NCBI RefSeq assembly: GCF_033095865.1 | Contig: NZ_AP019365.1 | Span: 1,027,501 to 1,091,500 of the forward strand | From: Pseudomonas sp. KU43P | Lineage (GTDB): Bacteria > Pseudomonadota > Gammaproteobacteria > Pseudomonadales > Pseudomonadaceae | Length of the DNA: 64,000 bases | Direction: 5' to 3' | Shown: positions 37,948 through 46,746 of the stretch, one piece after another | Layout of the letters: each line of letters opens with the position of its first letter | Numbering within the stretch: the stretch's first letter is position 1 | Program-made: the position numbers and the translations under genes | The notes under the pieces: model-generated | What the model saw: the letters and a program-made list of their open reading frames with translations, nothing else | The model's database searches: none | Told to the model about the DNA's origin: nothing

Positions 37948-38874
37948 TCAGGCGGCGTTCTTGAGTTTCGGGTCCAGCGCATCGCGCAGGCCGTCGCCCA
38001 TCAGGTTGATTGCCAGCACACTGAGCAGAATCGTCAGGCCGGGCAGGCTCACCACCCACCAGGCGCGTTCGATGTAGTCACGCGCCGAAGCCAGCATGGT
38101 GCCCCACTCCGGGGTCGGCGGCTGCACGCCCAGGCCCAGGAAGCCCAGCGCGGCGGCATCGAGAATGGCGGAGGAAAAGCTCAGGGTGGCCTGCACGATC
38201 AGCGGCGCCATGCAGTTGGGCAGCACGGTGACGAACATCAGCCGCGGCAGGCTGGCCCCGGCCAGGCGTGCGGCGGTGACGTAGTCGCGGTTGAGCTCGC
38301 CCATCACGGCGGCGCGGGTGAGGCGCACATAAGAGGGCAGGGAGACGATGGCGATGGCGATCACCGTGTTGATCAGGCCAGGGCCGAGGATCGCGACAAT
38401 CGCCACGGCCAGCAGCAGCGACGGCAGGGCCAGCATCACGTCCATCAAACGCATGATCGACGGGCCGAGGATGTGCGGGAAGAAGCCGGCCAACAGGCCC
38501 AGGAGGATGCCGGGAATCAGCGACATCACTACCGAGGAAAGGCCGATCAGCAGCGACAGCCGCGCGCCCTGGATCAACCGCGAGAGCAGGTCGCGGCCCA
38601 GTTCGTCGGTGCCGAGGATGAACTGCCAGTTGCCGCCTTCGAGCCACACCGGTGGCGTCAGCAGGAAGTCGCGGTATTGCTCGCTCGGGTCGTGCGGGGC
38701 GACCCACGGCGCGAACAGGGCGCAGAACACCACCAGGCACATGAAGGCCAGGCCCATTACCGCGCCCTTGTTGCGCGAGAAGGCCTGCCAGAACTCTTTG
38801 TACGGTGAGGGGTAGAGCAGGCTCTGGTCCACCGGGTTGGCCGGCGCGACGGATTTCGGGATCGGGCTAGTCAT
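37948..38874 (-). CDS. dppC: Dipeptide ABC importer permease DppC
   Basis: A 308-residue inner-membrane permease. An N-terminal cytoplasmic stretch ([17 protein letters not shown]...[11 protein letters not shown]) is followed by six helices, the first near 35-60 ([20 protein letters not shown]), and the binding-protein-dependent transport motif [20 protein letters not shown]. The C-terminal [17 protein letters not shown] is typical of DppC/OppC. Located ten bases after dppB. Confidence 0.95.
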   Translation of the reverse strand: MTSPIPKSVAPANPVDQSLLYPSPYKEFWQAFSRNKGAVMGLAFMCLVVFCALFAPWVAPHDPSEQYRDFLLTPPVWLEGGNWQFILGTDELGRDLLSRLIQGARLSLLIGLSSVVMSLIPGILLGLLAGFFPHILGPSIMRLMDVMLALPSLLLAVAIVAILGPGLINTVIAIAIVSLPSYVRLTRAAVMGELNRDYVTAARLAGASLPRLMFVTVLPNCMAPLIVQATLSFSSAILDAAALGFLGLGVQPPTPEWGTMLASARDYIERAWWVVSLPGLTILLSVLAINLMGDGLRDALDPKLKNAA

Positions 38875-38884
38875 GACGAGGGCC

Positions 38885-39895
38885 TCAGCGCTGATGACGG
38901 ATGCGTGGGTTGGCCAGGCCGTAGAGGATGTCCACGACGAAGTTGACCAGGATCACCAGGCAGGCGATCAACAGGATGCCGTTCTGGACCACGGGGTAGT
39001 CACGGGCACCGATGGCTTCGATCAGCCATTTGCCGATGCCCGGCCAGGAAAAGATGGTTTCGGTGAGCACGGCACCGGCCAGCAGGGTGCCGATCTGCAG
39101 GCCGAACACCGTCAGTACCGGCACCAGCGCGTTGCGCAGGCCGTGCACGAACACCACACGGGCCGGCGAGAGGCCCTTGGCGCGGGCGGTACGGATGTAG
39201 TCCTCGCGCAGCACTTCAAGCATCGACGAGCGGGTCATGCGGGCAATTACCGCCAGCGGGATGGTGCCCAGCACGATGGCCGGCAGGATCAGGTGCATCA
39301 CCGCATCCTTGAATGCGCCTTCTTCGTCGCTGAGCAGGGTATCGATGAGCATGAAGCCGGTTTTCGGCTCGATGTCGTAGAGCAGATCGATGCGCCCTGA
39401 GACCGGCGTCCAGCCCAGGCTCACCGAGAAGAACATGATCAGAATCAGGCCCCACCAGAATATCGGCATGGAATAGCCGGCGAGCGAGATGCCCATCACC
39501 CCATGGTCGAACAGCGAGCCGCGCTTGAGGGCGGCGATCACACCGGCCAGCAGGCCTACGGTGCCAGCGAACAGCAAGGCGGCGAACGACAGTTCCAGGG
39601 TGGCCGGGAACAAGGTGAGGAACTCGGTCCACACGCTCTCGCGGGTGCGCAGGGATTCACCCAGGTCGCCCTGGGCCAGCTTGCCGACGTAGTCCAGGTA
39701 CTGGACCGGTAGCGGCTTGTTCAAGCCCAGGCGCTCCATGGCCTGGGCATGCATCTCGGGGTCGACCCTGCGCTCGCCCATCATCACTTCCACCGGGTCG
39801 CCGGGGATCAGGCGTATGAGCGCGAAGGTCAGCAAGGTGATGCCGAAGAAAGTCGGAATCAGCAAGCCCAGGCGCCGGGCAATAAAACTCAACAT
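38885..39895 (-). CDS. dppB: Dipeptide ABC importer permease DppB
   Basis: A 336-residue permease with six helices. Family marks: N-terminal LLIPTFFGITLLTFALIRLI with PGDPVEVMMGER, the EAA-like loop RTARAKGLSPARVVFVHGLR, and the C-terminal LVNFVVDILYGLANPRIRHQ. ATG 39895 follows a normal spacing from the binding protein gene (76-base gap), which includes a small CGGCGGTGCCGCCG hairpin that could damp expression of the permease and ATPase genes relative to the binding protein. Confidence 0.95.
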   Translation of the reverse strand: MLSFIARRLGLLIPTFFGITLLTFALIRLIPGDPVEVMMGERRVDPEMHAQAMERLGLNKPLPVQYLDYVGKLAQGDLGESLRTRESVWTEFLTLFPATLELSFAALLFAGTVGLLAGVIAALKRGSLFDHGVMGISLAGYSMPIFWWGLILIMFFSVSLGWTPVSGRIDLLYDIEPKTGFMLIDTLLSDEEGAFKDAVMHLILPAIVLGTIPLAVIARMTRSSMLEVLREDYIRTARAKGLSPARVVFVHGLRNALVPVLTVFGLQIGTLLAGAVLTETIFSWPGIGKWLIEAIGARDYPVVQNGILLIACLVILVNFVVDILYGLANPRIRHQR

Positions 39896-39971
39896 TGTCG
39901 GGGTTACCTCATCAGCCGTTGTACGGCGGTGCCGCCGGTGCCCGTGTGGGTTGCCGGCGATCGTTGTTGTT

Positions 39972-41567
39972 CTACTTCACCTTGGTGGTGGCGAAGTTGT
40001 TGTTGGTCAGAGGGTTGATCACGTAACCCTCCACGTTTTCACGCATGGCGGTGAACATCTTCGGATGGGCCATGCTGATCCAGGGTTGATCGTCATCGTA
40101 CACCTTCAATGCCTCGGCATAGAGCCTTGCGCGTTCGTCGTTGTCGATCACTTCGCGGGCGCGAGTGATCAGGTCCTGGAATTTCGAGTTGCACCAGCGG
40201 GCGTAGTTCTCGCCGTTGCTGGCGGCTTCGCAGCTCAGCAGCGGGCTGAGGAAATTGTCCGGGTCGCCGTTGTCGCTGGCCCAGCCGGTGGACACCAGGT
40301 CGGCCTCGCCTTTCTTGGCACGGCGCAGCATTTCAGCCCACTCCATCACGCGGATATCCAGCGTGAGGCCGATCTGCTTGAGGTCGGCCTGGAGCATTTC
40401 GGCGGACAGGCGCGGATTGGGGTTGGTGGGGCCGCCGCCGTTGCGGGTGAACAGGGTGATCACCGTGCCTGGTGGCAAGCCAGCTTCCTTGAGTAGTTCA
40501 CGGGCCTTGTTCAGGTCGCGGGGTGGGTTCTTGTTATCGGTGTTGTAGCCGATCATGGTCGGTGGGTACGGGTTTACCCCGACCAGCGCATTACCCTTGC
40601 CGAACAGCTGATCGACGTGGGTCTGACGGTCGAAGGCCATGTCGATGGCTTTGCGCACACGTACGTCGCTCAAGTACTTGTGCTGGGTGTTCATGGCGAT
40701 GTAACCGGTGACCAGGGCTTCGGTCTCGGCCACCTTGAGCCTGGGGTCGGCCTTGATCGAGGGAACGTCGTCCGGTTTGGGGTACAGCGCCACCTGGCAT
40801 TCGTTGGCGCGCAGCTTCTGCAGGCGCACGTTGCTGTCGGTGGCGATGGCGAAGATCAGCGCATCGCTTGGCGGCTTGCCGCGGAAGTAGTCAGGGTTGG
40901 GTTTGAAGCGGACCTGGGCGTCCTTGTTGTAGCGCTGGAAGATGAACGGGCCGGTGCCGATCGGCTTGCTGTTGAGCTCGGCCGTCTTGCCGGCCTTGAG
41001 CAGTTGGTCGCCGTATTCGGCAGAGTAGATCGAGGTGAAGCCCATGGCCATGTCCCGCAGGAAGGGGGCTTCCGGGCGCGTGAGGGTGATGACCACGGTG
41101 TGGTCGTCGGTCTTGGCCACCGACTTGAGCAAGTCCTTGAAGGCCATGCTTTCGAAGTACGGATAGCCGACGCTGGTCTTGGCGTGCCAGGGGTGGTTCG
41201 GGTCGAACTGGCGGTTCAGGCTCCACAGCACGTCGTCGGCGTTGAAGTCGCGGGTCGGCGTGAAGTAGTCGGTGGTGTGGAACTTCACACCTTGGCGCAG
41301 GTGGAAGGTGTAGGTCAGGCCGTCGGGCGAGATGTCCCAGCGCTCGGCCAAGGCCGGCTGGATGTCGGTGGTGCCGGGCTTGAAGTCGACCAGGCGGTTG
41401 AACACCGTTTCGGATGAGGCATCGAAGGTGACCGCCGTGGTGTACTGAACGACGTCGAAGCCTTCCGGGCTGGCTTCGGTGCACACTACCAAGGGCTTGG
41501 CCGCCAGTTGCCCGGCCGTGCCAAGAATGATCGCGGCCAGGGCCGCGCGCAGTGCTAGCGATGTCAT
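39972..41567 (-). CDS. Peptide ABC importer binding protein (DppA paralogue)
   Basis: A 531-residue family 5 extracellular binding protein. I chose ATG 41567 (MTSLALRAALAAIILGTAGQ, signal peptide ending LAAKP) because GGGAGG lies upstream; ATG 41585 is also possible. Motifs KPLVVCTEASPEGFDVVQYT and GIGPFIFQRYN-like PIGTGPFIFQRYNKDAQVRF match DppA. It is clearly diverged from the DppA at 43.9-45.5 kb (for example TEASPEGFDV against SEGSPAGFDP), so ligand range likely differs. Corresponds in position to dppA3/dppA4-type genes of P. aeruginosa. Confidence 0.9.
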   Translation of the reverse strand: MTSLALRAALAAIILGTAGQLAAKPLVVCTEASPEGFDVVQYTTAVTFDASSETVFNRLVDFKPGTTDIQPALAERWDISPDGLTYTFHLRQGVKFHTTDYFTPTRDFNADDVLWSLNRQFDPNHPWHAKTSVGYPYFESMAFKDLLKSVAKTDDHTVVITLTRPEAPFLRDMAMGFTSIYSAEYGDQLLKAGKTAELNSKPIGTGPFIFQRYNKDAQVRFKPNPDYFRGKPPSDALIFAIATDSNVRLQKLRANECQVALYPKPDDVPSIKADPRLKVAETEALVTGYIAMNTQHKYLSDVRVRKAIDMAFDRQTHVDQLFGKGNALVGVNPYPPTMIGYNTDNKNPPRDLNKARELLKEAGLPPGTVITLFTRNGGGPTNPNPRLSAEMLQADLKQIGLTLDIRVMEWAEMLRRAKKGEADLVSTGWASDNGDPDNFLSPLLSCEAASNGENYARWCNSKFQDLITRAREVIDNDERARLYAEALKVYDDDQPWISMAHPKMFTAMRENVEGYVINPLTNNNFATTKVK

Positions 41568-41640
41568 GGAACCTCCCTGCTGCATTGATTCTCCAGCGTA
41601 GCCGCCACGGCTCGGGGCGAGCGGGCCGTGGCGTCAACGG

Positions 41641-43020
41641 TCAGAGGATGTTGAACGGAATGGTGGTGACGATGCGCAGCTCGTCCAGGCTGCCATCGCC
41701 CTGGGCCTTGCTGGCGCGGTGTGCGGTGTAGGTGGCGCGGATGCTGGTGTCTTTCAGCGGGCCGCTCTGCACCGCGTAGCTGGTGCCGATGCCCCACTCG
41801 TAGTGGGTCTCGCCGTCGAGGCCATTCACGTCATAGGCGGTGCCACGGTAGTGGGTGCCGTCGATGCCCCAGCCGCGGGCGTTGTACAGATTGAACTTGA
41901 GGCCTGGCACGCCATAGGGCGCCATGTTCAGCACGTACGAGAGCTGCAGGGATTTCTCGTTGGGGCCGTTGAAGTCCGAGAGCAGCGAGTTGGCCAGGTA
42001 GATGCCGTTGGTTTCGTGCAGGTAGTCGAAGTATTCGTTGCCGTTGACCTGCTGCCACGATGCCGTGAGGGTGTGCGCCTGGTGGGTCAGGCCGAACGAC
42101 AGGCTGTAGGTGTCGTTGTCGATTTCGCCCATCTTCTTGCTGCCTTCGTCCACGGTCTTGTAGTAGTTCAGACCGGTGGTCAGGCTCAGTACCGCGTTGT
42201 CGCCCAGTACATGGTTGGCGCCGAAGTAGTACTGGTTCCAGAAGTCATCGACCTTGCTGGCGTAGAGGCTGGTGGTCAGGCTCTTGAATGGCTGGTAGTT
42301 GACCCCGGCGGTGCTGGCGCGGTCGGTTTCCACGCCGGTGGCGCTGTATTCGGTGCGGAACTTGCTCAGGCTCTGTTCGGTGCGTGGCGAGACGCGGTCG
42401 AAAGTGCCCAGGTCGAATGACAGGTTGTCGAACTCGGCGCTGTGCAGGAACGCGCCCTGGAAGCTTGAGGGCAGGGCACGGTTGCCGATGTAGGCGATCA
42501 TCGGTGTATCCACCGATTGGCGGCCCACGGTCAGGGTGGTGTTGGACACGCGTGCCTTGACGTTCGCCAGGCCCATCTTGCTCCACTGGCCGACGGGGTC
42601 GCCGTCGCTGTGGGTAAGGGTGCGGTTGTTCGGCCCGGCGATGGCCGCGCGGCCCTGCTCCAGGGCGATGGCGTTGTAGCCGGCGGCTTCCACGGCGAAG
42701 CCCACGGTGCCCTGAGTGAAGCCCGAGCTGTAGTTGAGGATGGTGCCTTGCACCCAGTTGTCGCGGCTGTGTGTGTCGTGGCGCGTGCCGTCGCTCTTGT
42801 AGTACTTCCACAGTGGTGCGCGGGTGGCGCGTTCGCGGGCGTACCAGTTGCGGGTGCTGCCGGACAGGCTCTGCCCGTCGATCAAGCCCTTGGCCTGCTC
42901 TTGTTCGCTGGTGGTTTTGAGGGTGAACGGGACGTAGTCCTGGCTCTGGGTGTCGGCCTGGGCCATGGCGCAGTACGTGCCGATGGACAAAGCCAGTGCG
43001 GTGAGCGTGAAAAGTCTCAA
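41641..43020 (-). CDS. OprD-family outer membrane porin (peptide-associated)
   Basis: A 459-residue 18-strand porin. The start is TTG 43020 with GGGAG eight bases upstream, giving signal MRLFTLTALALSIGTYCAMA-QAD. Family motifs: VPFTLKTTSEQEQAKGLIDG, a conserved RNWYARERAT, VDTPMIAYIGNRALPSSFQG, and the C-terminal strand ELRIVTTIPFNIL. Its place between two peptide-binding proteins suggests a dipeptide porin of the OpdP/OpdD type. Specific substrate is inferred from context only. Confidence 0.9.
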   Translation of the reverse strand: MRLFTLTALALSIGTYCAMAQADTQSQDYVPFTLKTTSEQEQAKGLIDGQSLSGSTRNWYARERATRAPLWKYYKSDGTRHDTHSRDNWVQGTILNYSSGFTQGTVGFAVEAAGYNAIALEQGRAAIAGPNNRTLTHSDGDPVGQWSKMGLANVKARVSNTTLTVGRQSVDTPMIAYIGNRALPSSFQGAFLHSAEFDNLSFDLGTFDRVSPRTEQSLSKFRTEYSATGVETDRASTAGVNYQPFKSLTTSLYASKVDDFWNQYYFGANHVLGDNAVLSLTTGLNYYKTVDEGSKKMGEIDNDTYSLSFGLTHQAHTLTASWQQVNGNEYFDYLHETNGIYLANSLLSDFNGPNEKSLQLSYVLNMAPYGVPGLKFNLYNARGWGIDGTHYRGTAYDVNGLDGETHYEWGIGTSYAVQSGPLKDTSIRATYTAHRASKAQGDGSLDELRIVTTIPFNIL

Positions 43021-43139
43021 GGTTAAAGCTCCCTTTCTGTTCTTTTAGTTATTGCCTGGCCTTGTGGGCCGGGTGATTTGCTGCGGTGTTGCCAGGGTTG
43101 CCGCGGGGTCGCCGGGCAGAATCGAGGGCGTTGTGTTGA

Positions 43140-43233
43140 GCCCTATCGCTGGCAAGCCAGCGCCCACAGAGGGTGCACAAGCCTCGGGATCTGTAGCGAT
43201 CCCTGTGGGAGCCGGCTTGCCGGCGATAGAGCC
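43140..43233. repeat. REP pair between porin and dppA remnant
   Basis: Left half GCCCTATCGCTGGCAAGCCA from 43140 carries paired changes (GCTGGC-AA-GCCAGC), so its hairpin stays intact although the sequence drifted. The right half from 43204 (TGTGGGAGCCGGCTTGCCGG) is standard. It ends 41 bases from the stop of the truncated binding-protein gene. Confidence 0.88.
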
Positions 43234-43273
43234 AGTACAGGTCAGAACCTAATCAACACTCACACCGGAAAAG

Positions 43274-43732
43274 TCATTGGAGGGTGAACACCACTGTCAG
43301 CGGGCTGGTCTTCTCGATGGCGGCGATGTTCTTGACCAGGCCCATGTCGGTGTAGGAGGGGAATTCGGTGGGGTAGGCCTTACGGAACGGGTGGGCCTTG
43401 TCGAGCATGCGGTTGAAGGTGAACAGCACATCGTCGGCGTTGAAGTCACGGCTGGGTGTGAAGGCCTTGTTGGCGTGAAACTTCACGCCTTTGTTCAGGT
43501 GGAAGGTGTAGCGCAGGCCATCGTCGGATACGTCCCATCGGCTTGCCAGCGCCCGGTGTACGGCTGTGCCGCCGCGTTCGAATTTCACCAGGCGGTTGTA
43601 GATCGGCTTGGTGGTGTCGAAGCCGGCCGGGCTGCCCTCGGAGCAGAACACCAGGTTGTTGGCCAGCAGTGCAGGGGTCTGGCCCATGAAGCCGAGGCCG
43701 AGCAGGCTTGAATTCAAGGTGAGGTGGCGCAT
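43274..43732 (-). pseudogene. Truncated dppA paralogue (N-terminal remnant)
   Basis: A 152-codon frame equals only the first quarter of a DppA-type binding protein of about 535 residues. It aligns closely with the intact DppA next door: NLVFCSEGSPAGFD, KFERGGTAV, DFNADDVLFTFNRMLDK and HPFRKAYPTEFP are shared. About 13 residues (the PGQYTTGTDFDASAETVF stretch) are missing after SPAGFD, and the frame stops (TGA) at VVFTLQ, where intact copies continue into the ligand domain. A REP pair follows at once. A secreted N-terminal fragment could still be made, but binding function is very unlikely. Confidence 0.85.
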
Positions 43733-43858
43733 GTACAGGTCCTTCTCCGTCTGTTTTCACCGCCTCGGGGTAGGAAGGCCGGCAACAGGAGCCCAGCCCC
43801 GGCGCGGGTAGCGTCGGGGTGGGTGTGGTTTACGGGAGTGGGCGAGGGTTGCCCGGGG

Positions 43859-45484
43859 TTATTTGTCCACGCTGACGCCGTAGAACGCATTCAGCGCGAA
43901 CGGACTGATCTTGAAGTCCTTCACCTTGGCGCTCATCGGCTGGTACACGGTGGAGTGGGCGATCGGGGTGATCGGCACCTGTTCCTTGAGGATGTGTTGA
44001 GCCTTCTTGTACAGCTCGGTGCGCTTGGCCTGGTCGGAGGTGGCCTTGGCTTGCTTGATCAGGTCGTCGTAGGGCTTGTAGCACCACTTGGAGAAGTTGT
44101 TGCCGTCGACCGCATCGCAACCGTAGAGGGTGCCCAGCCAGTTGTCCGGGTCACCGTTGTCGCCGCTCCAGCCGATCAGCATGGCGCCCTGTTCGCCGCC
44201 TTTGGAGCGTTTGATGTACTCGCCCCACTCGTAGCTGACGATCTTGGCCTTGATGCCGATCTTGGCCCAGTCCGATTGCAGCATCTCGGCCATCAGCTTG
44301 GCATTGGGGTTGTAGGGGCGTTGCACGGGCATGGCCCACAGGGTGATCTCGGTACCTTCCTTGACGCCGGCTTTCTTGAGCAGTTGCTTGGCTTTCTCGG
44401 GGTCGTAGGCGGCGTCCTTGATGCTGTCGTCGTAGGACCACTGGGTCGGCGGCATGCCGTTGACGGCGAGTTGGCCGGCGCCCTGATAAACCGATTCGAT
44501 GATCTTCTTCTTGTCCACGGCCATGTCCAGTGCCTGGCGCACTTCAAGCTTGGCCATCGGATTGGGCTCGTTGCTGCCCTTGATCTTGTCCATCACGTTG
44601 TAGGCGATGTAGCCCAGGTTGAAGCCGGCCTGCTGCGGCATCTGCAGATTCTTGTCGGCCTTGAGCGGTTCGATGTCCGCCGGGCGCGGGAACAGGGTGA
44701 CCTGGCACTCGTTCTTCTTCAGCTTCTGCATGCGCACCGAAGCGTCGGTGGTGATGGCGAAGATCAGGTTGTCGATCTTCACGTCTTCGGGCTTCCAGTA
44801 ATCCTTGTTGCCCTTGAAGCGGATCTGCGCGTCCTTTTGGTACTTGCTGAACACGAACGGCCCGGTGCCGATCGGTTTCTGGTTGATGTCGGCGGCCTTG
44901 CCTTGCTTGAGCAACTGGTCGGCGTACTCGGCCGACTGAATCGAAGCGAAGCTCATCGCCAGGTTCTGAATGAACGCAGCGTCCACTTCGTTGAGGGTGA
45001 ACTTGACGGTGTGATCGTCGAGCTTCTCCACCTTGGCGATGTTCTTGTCCATGCCCATGTCGGTGAAGTAGGGGAATTCGGTGGGGTAGGCCTTACGGAA
45101 CGGATGGTCCTTGTCGAGCATGCGGTTGAAGGTGAACAGCACGTCGTCGGCGTTGAATTCGCGGCTGGGTTTGAAGTAGTCGGTAGTGTGGAACTTCACG
45201 CCTTCTCGCAGGTGGAAGGTGTAGGTCTTGCCGTCGTCGGCCACATCCCAGGTGGTCGCAAGACCCGGAATGACCGCGGTACCGCCGCGCTCGAACTGGG
45301 TCAGGCGGTTGAACACGGTTTCGGCCGAGGCGTCGAAGTCGGTTCCGGTGGTGTATTGCCCCGGGTCGAAGCCAGCCGGGCTGCCTTCGGAGCAGAACAC
45401 CAGGTTGGACGCGGCATGGGCGAGTGGTGCGCCGGTGAGCAAGCCTGCGCCTAGCAGGAACGGAATGACTGCGTGTTTGAGCAT
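43859..45484 (-). CDS. dppA: Dipeptide-binding protein DppA
   Basis: A 541-residue family 5 periplasmic binding protein. Signal peptide MLKHAVIPFLLGAGLLTGAPLAHA-ASN (split here at about residue 24), then NLVFCSEGSPAGFDPGQYTT, the family signature region ETVFNRLTQFERGGT, and GWSGDNGDPDNWL with the conserved Asp that binds the peptide amino group. First gene of the minus-strand peptide-transport cluster, with its own 340-base upstream region. Strong codon bias suggests high expression. Confidence 0.94.
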   Translation of the reverse strand: MLKHAVIPFLLGAGLLTGAPLAHAASNLVFCSEGSPAGFDPGQYTTGTDFDASAETVFNRLTQFERGGTAVIPGLATTWDVADDGKTYTFHLREGVKFHTTDYFKPSREFNADDVLFTFNRMLDKDHPFRKAYPTEFPYFTDMGMDKNIAKVEKLDDHTVKFTLNEVDAAFIQNLAMSFASIQSAEYADQLLKQGKAADINQKPIGTGPFVFSKYQKDAQIRFKGNKDYWKPEDVKIDNLIFAITTDASVRMQKLKKNECQVTLFPRPADIEPLKADKNLQMPQQAGFNLGYIAYNVMDKIKGSNEPNPMAKLEVRQALDMAVDKKKIIESVYQGAGQLAVNGMPPTQWSYDDSIKDAAYDPEKAKQLLKKAGVKEGTEITLWAMPVQRPYNPNAKLMAEMLQSDWAKIGIKAKIVSYEWGEYIKRSKGGEQGAMLIGWSGDNGDPDNWLGTLYGCDAVDGNNFSKWCYKPYDDLIKQAKATSDQAKRTELYKKAQHILKEQVPITPIAHSTVYQPMSAKVKDFKISPFALNAFYGVSVDK

Positions 45485-45601
45485 GGTGGCCTCATTGTTG
45501 TCATTTTTGGATTGAGGTGGCCTCGTGAGCCGACCTGCGGATACTTATGCAGGGGGTGTTCCCAATGCAACACTCAGAAGGTTAGTTGGCAGTAGAAAGG
45601 T

Positions 45602-45615
45602 TGTACGAACGTACA
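45602..45615. promoter_or_regulatory. Palindrome TGTACG-AA-CGTACA upstream of dppA
   Basis: Perfect 6-bp arms (45602-45607, 45610-45615) about two helical turns of promoter distance from dppA (118 bases before its ATG). It is the best operator-like site in the 343-base gap 45485-45827. That gap otherwise holds AT-rich promoter-like sequence and a decayed REP, with no ORF. The regulator is unknown; in P. aeruginosa dpp genes are repressed by PsdR, an inference here. Confidence 0.35.
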
Positions 45616-45763
45616 TGGATGTCGCATCGCTGTAACTTTCGAGGAAGTTGAACGTTTGCGCGGGCAAAATGATGGCTTTTTGCAGAATATTTCGGGGATG
45701 GGATTTCTATCAGATGCACCGTCGCAGTGCGTAGGAAAAGTCTAAAAGCTTTGTAGTCAGTGC

Positions 45764-45822
45764 TAGCCCAATCACTGGCAAGCCAGCGCCTGTATGGAGC
45801 CGACTTGCTCGCGATCGGGCCG
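45764..45822. repeat. Decayed REP pair
   Basis: AGCCCAATCACTGGCAAGCC (from 45764) and GGAGCCGACTTGCTCGCGAT (to about 45816) keep the outline of the inverted pair, but both hairpins carry several mismatches (CACTGGC, CGACTTGCTCG). It lies just after the SIMPLE-domain gene and looks like an old copy. Confidence 0.6.
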
Positions 45823-45827
45823 CTAGG

Positions 45828-46544
45828 TCAAGGCATCTGCACTTCGATCAAACCATCGGCATTCATGCTGACTTCGCTGGTACCCGCTTCGATATCCGGC
45901 GCTGGCGCGGCTTCATCGGCGCCCATGGCCTTCATGGCCATCGGTGCACTGCGCAGGTAAGGGCGTGGGTAGCCACTGCTGTTGAGGTTCAGGTTGACCA
46001 CTTTGTAGCCCTTGCCACCCAAGGCCTCGGTGGCCAATTGGGCGCGCGCCTTGAAGGCATCGACCGCATCCTTGAGCAACGCGTCTTCGCTGGCCTTGCG
46101 CGTGGCCGGGGCGATGGAGAAGTCCATGCCGCCCATCTTCAGGTCCTGCAGCAGCTCGGCGGTGAGCTTGGAAAGGGCAGGGAAATCGGCACTTTCCAGG
46201 CGCAACTCGGCGCGCTCGCGCCAGCCAGTGATCTTCTGGCCCTTGCTGTCGTAGATCGGGTAGCTGTTGCGGCTGCCCTGGCTGATCTTCACGTCCTTGA
46301 CCTGGCGCGCCTGCTGCACCGCCTTGTTCATGGTCTCGGTGATCTGCTTGGCGAGCTTGCCGGGGTCGTTGTCCTGGGCTTCGCTATAGAGGGTCACGAC
46401 CATCAGGTCGCGCGGTACTTCCTTGCTGACTTCGGCGCGCAGCGATACCTGGTTGAAGCGCGGCTCATCGGCTGCCAGCACTGGCAGGCTGGCAAGCAGG
46501 CCGCAGGACAGGATCAGGGCCGCGCCGCGACGTGGGATTTGCAT
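45828..46544 (-). CDS. SIMPLE-domain (DUF541) periplasmic protein
   Basis: A 238-residue protein with signal peptide (MQIPRRGAALILSCGLLASL, cleavage after LAA) and a DUF541/SIMPLE domain (about 30-230: FNQVSLRAEVSKEVPRDLM, YPIYDSKGQKITGWRERAEL, GYKVVNLNLNSSGYPRPY). E. coli YggE of this family lowers oxidative stress; other members form ring assemblies in the periplasm. I chose ATG 46544 with AAGGAG seven bases upstream over the longer frame to 46604. Divergent from roxS. Confidence 0.88.
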   Translation of the reverse strand: MQIPRRGAALILSCGLLASLPVLAADEPRFNQVSLRAEVSKEVPRDLMVVTLYSEAQDNDPGKLAKQITETMNKAVQQARQVKDVKISQGSRNSYPIYDSKGQKITGWRERAELRLESADFPALSKLTAELLQDLKMGGMDFSIAPATRKASEDALLKDAVDAFKARAQLATEALGGKGYKVVNLNLNSSGYPRPYLRSAPMAMKAMGADEAAPAPDIEAGTSEVSMNADGLIEVQMP

Positions 46545-46746
46545 GGGATACTCCTTGGCAATAATAGGCGTGGGGTCTGGCCATCCATTCCACGCATGGC
46601 CCATCAGACCGAAACCAGTGTAGTGGGTTCAAAAGTGCCATCATGAACCTGTGACAAAGTGTGGCGGTTTGCCGCATCGCTGCAGTGAAGGGCCTCGCTT
46701 CGGTATACTCCAGCCGATTTTCCTGGAGCACTCATCAGGAGAGCTC

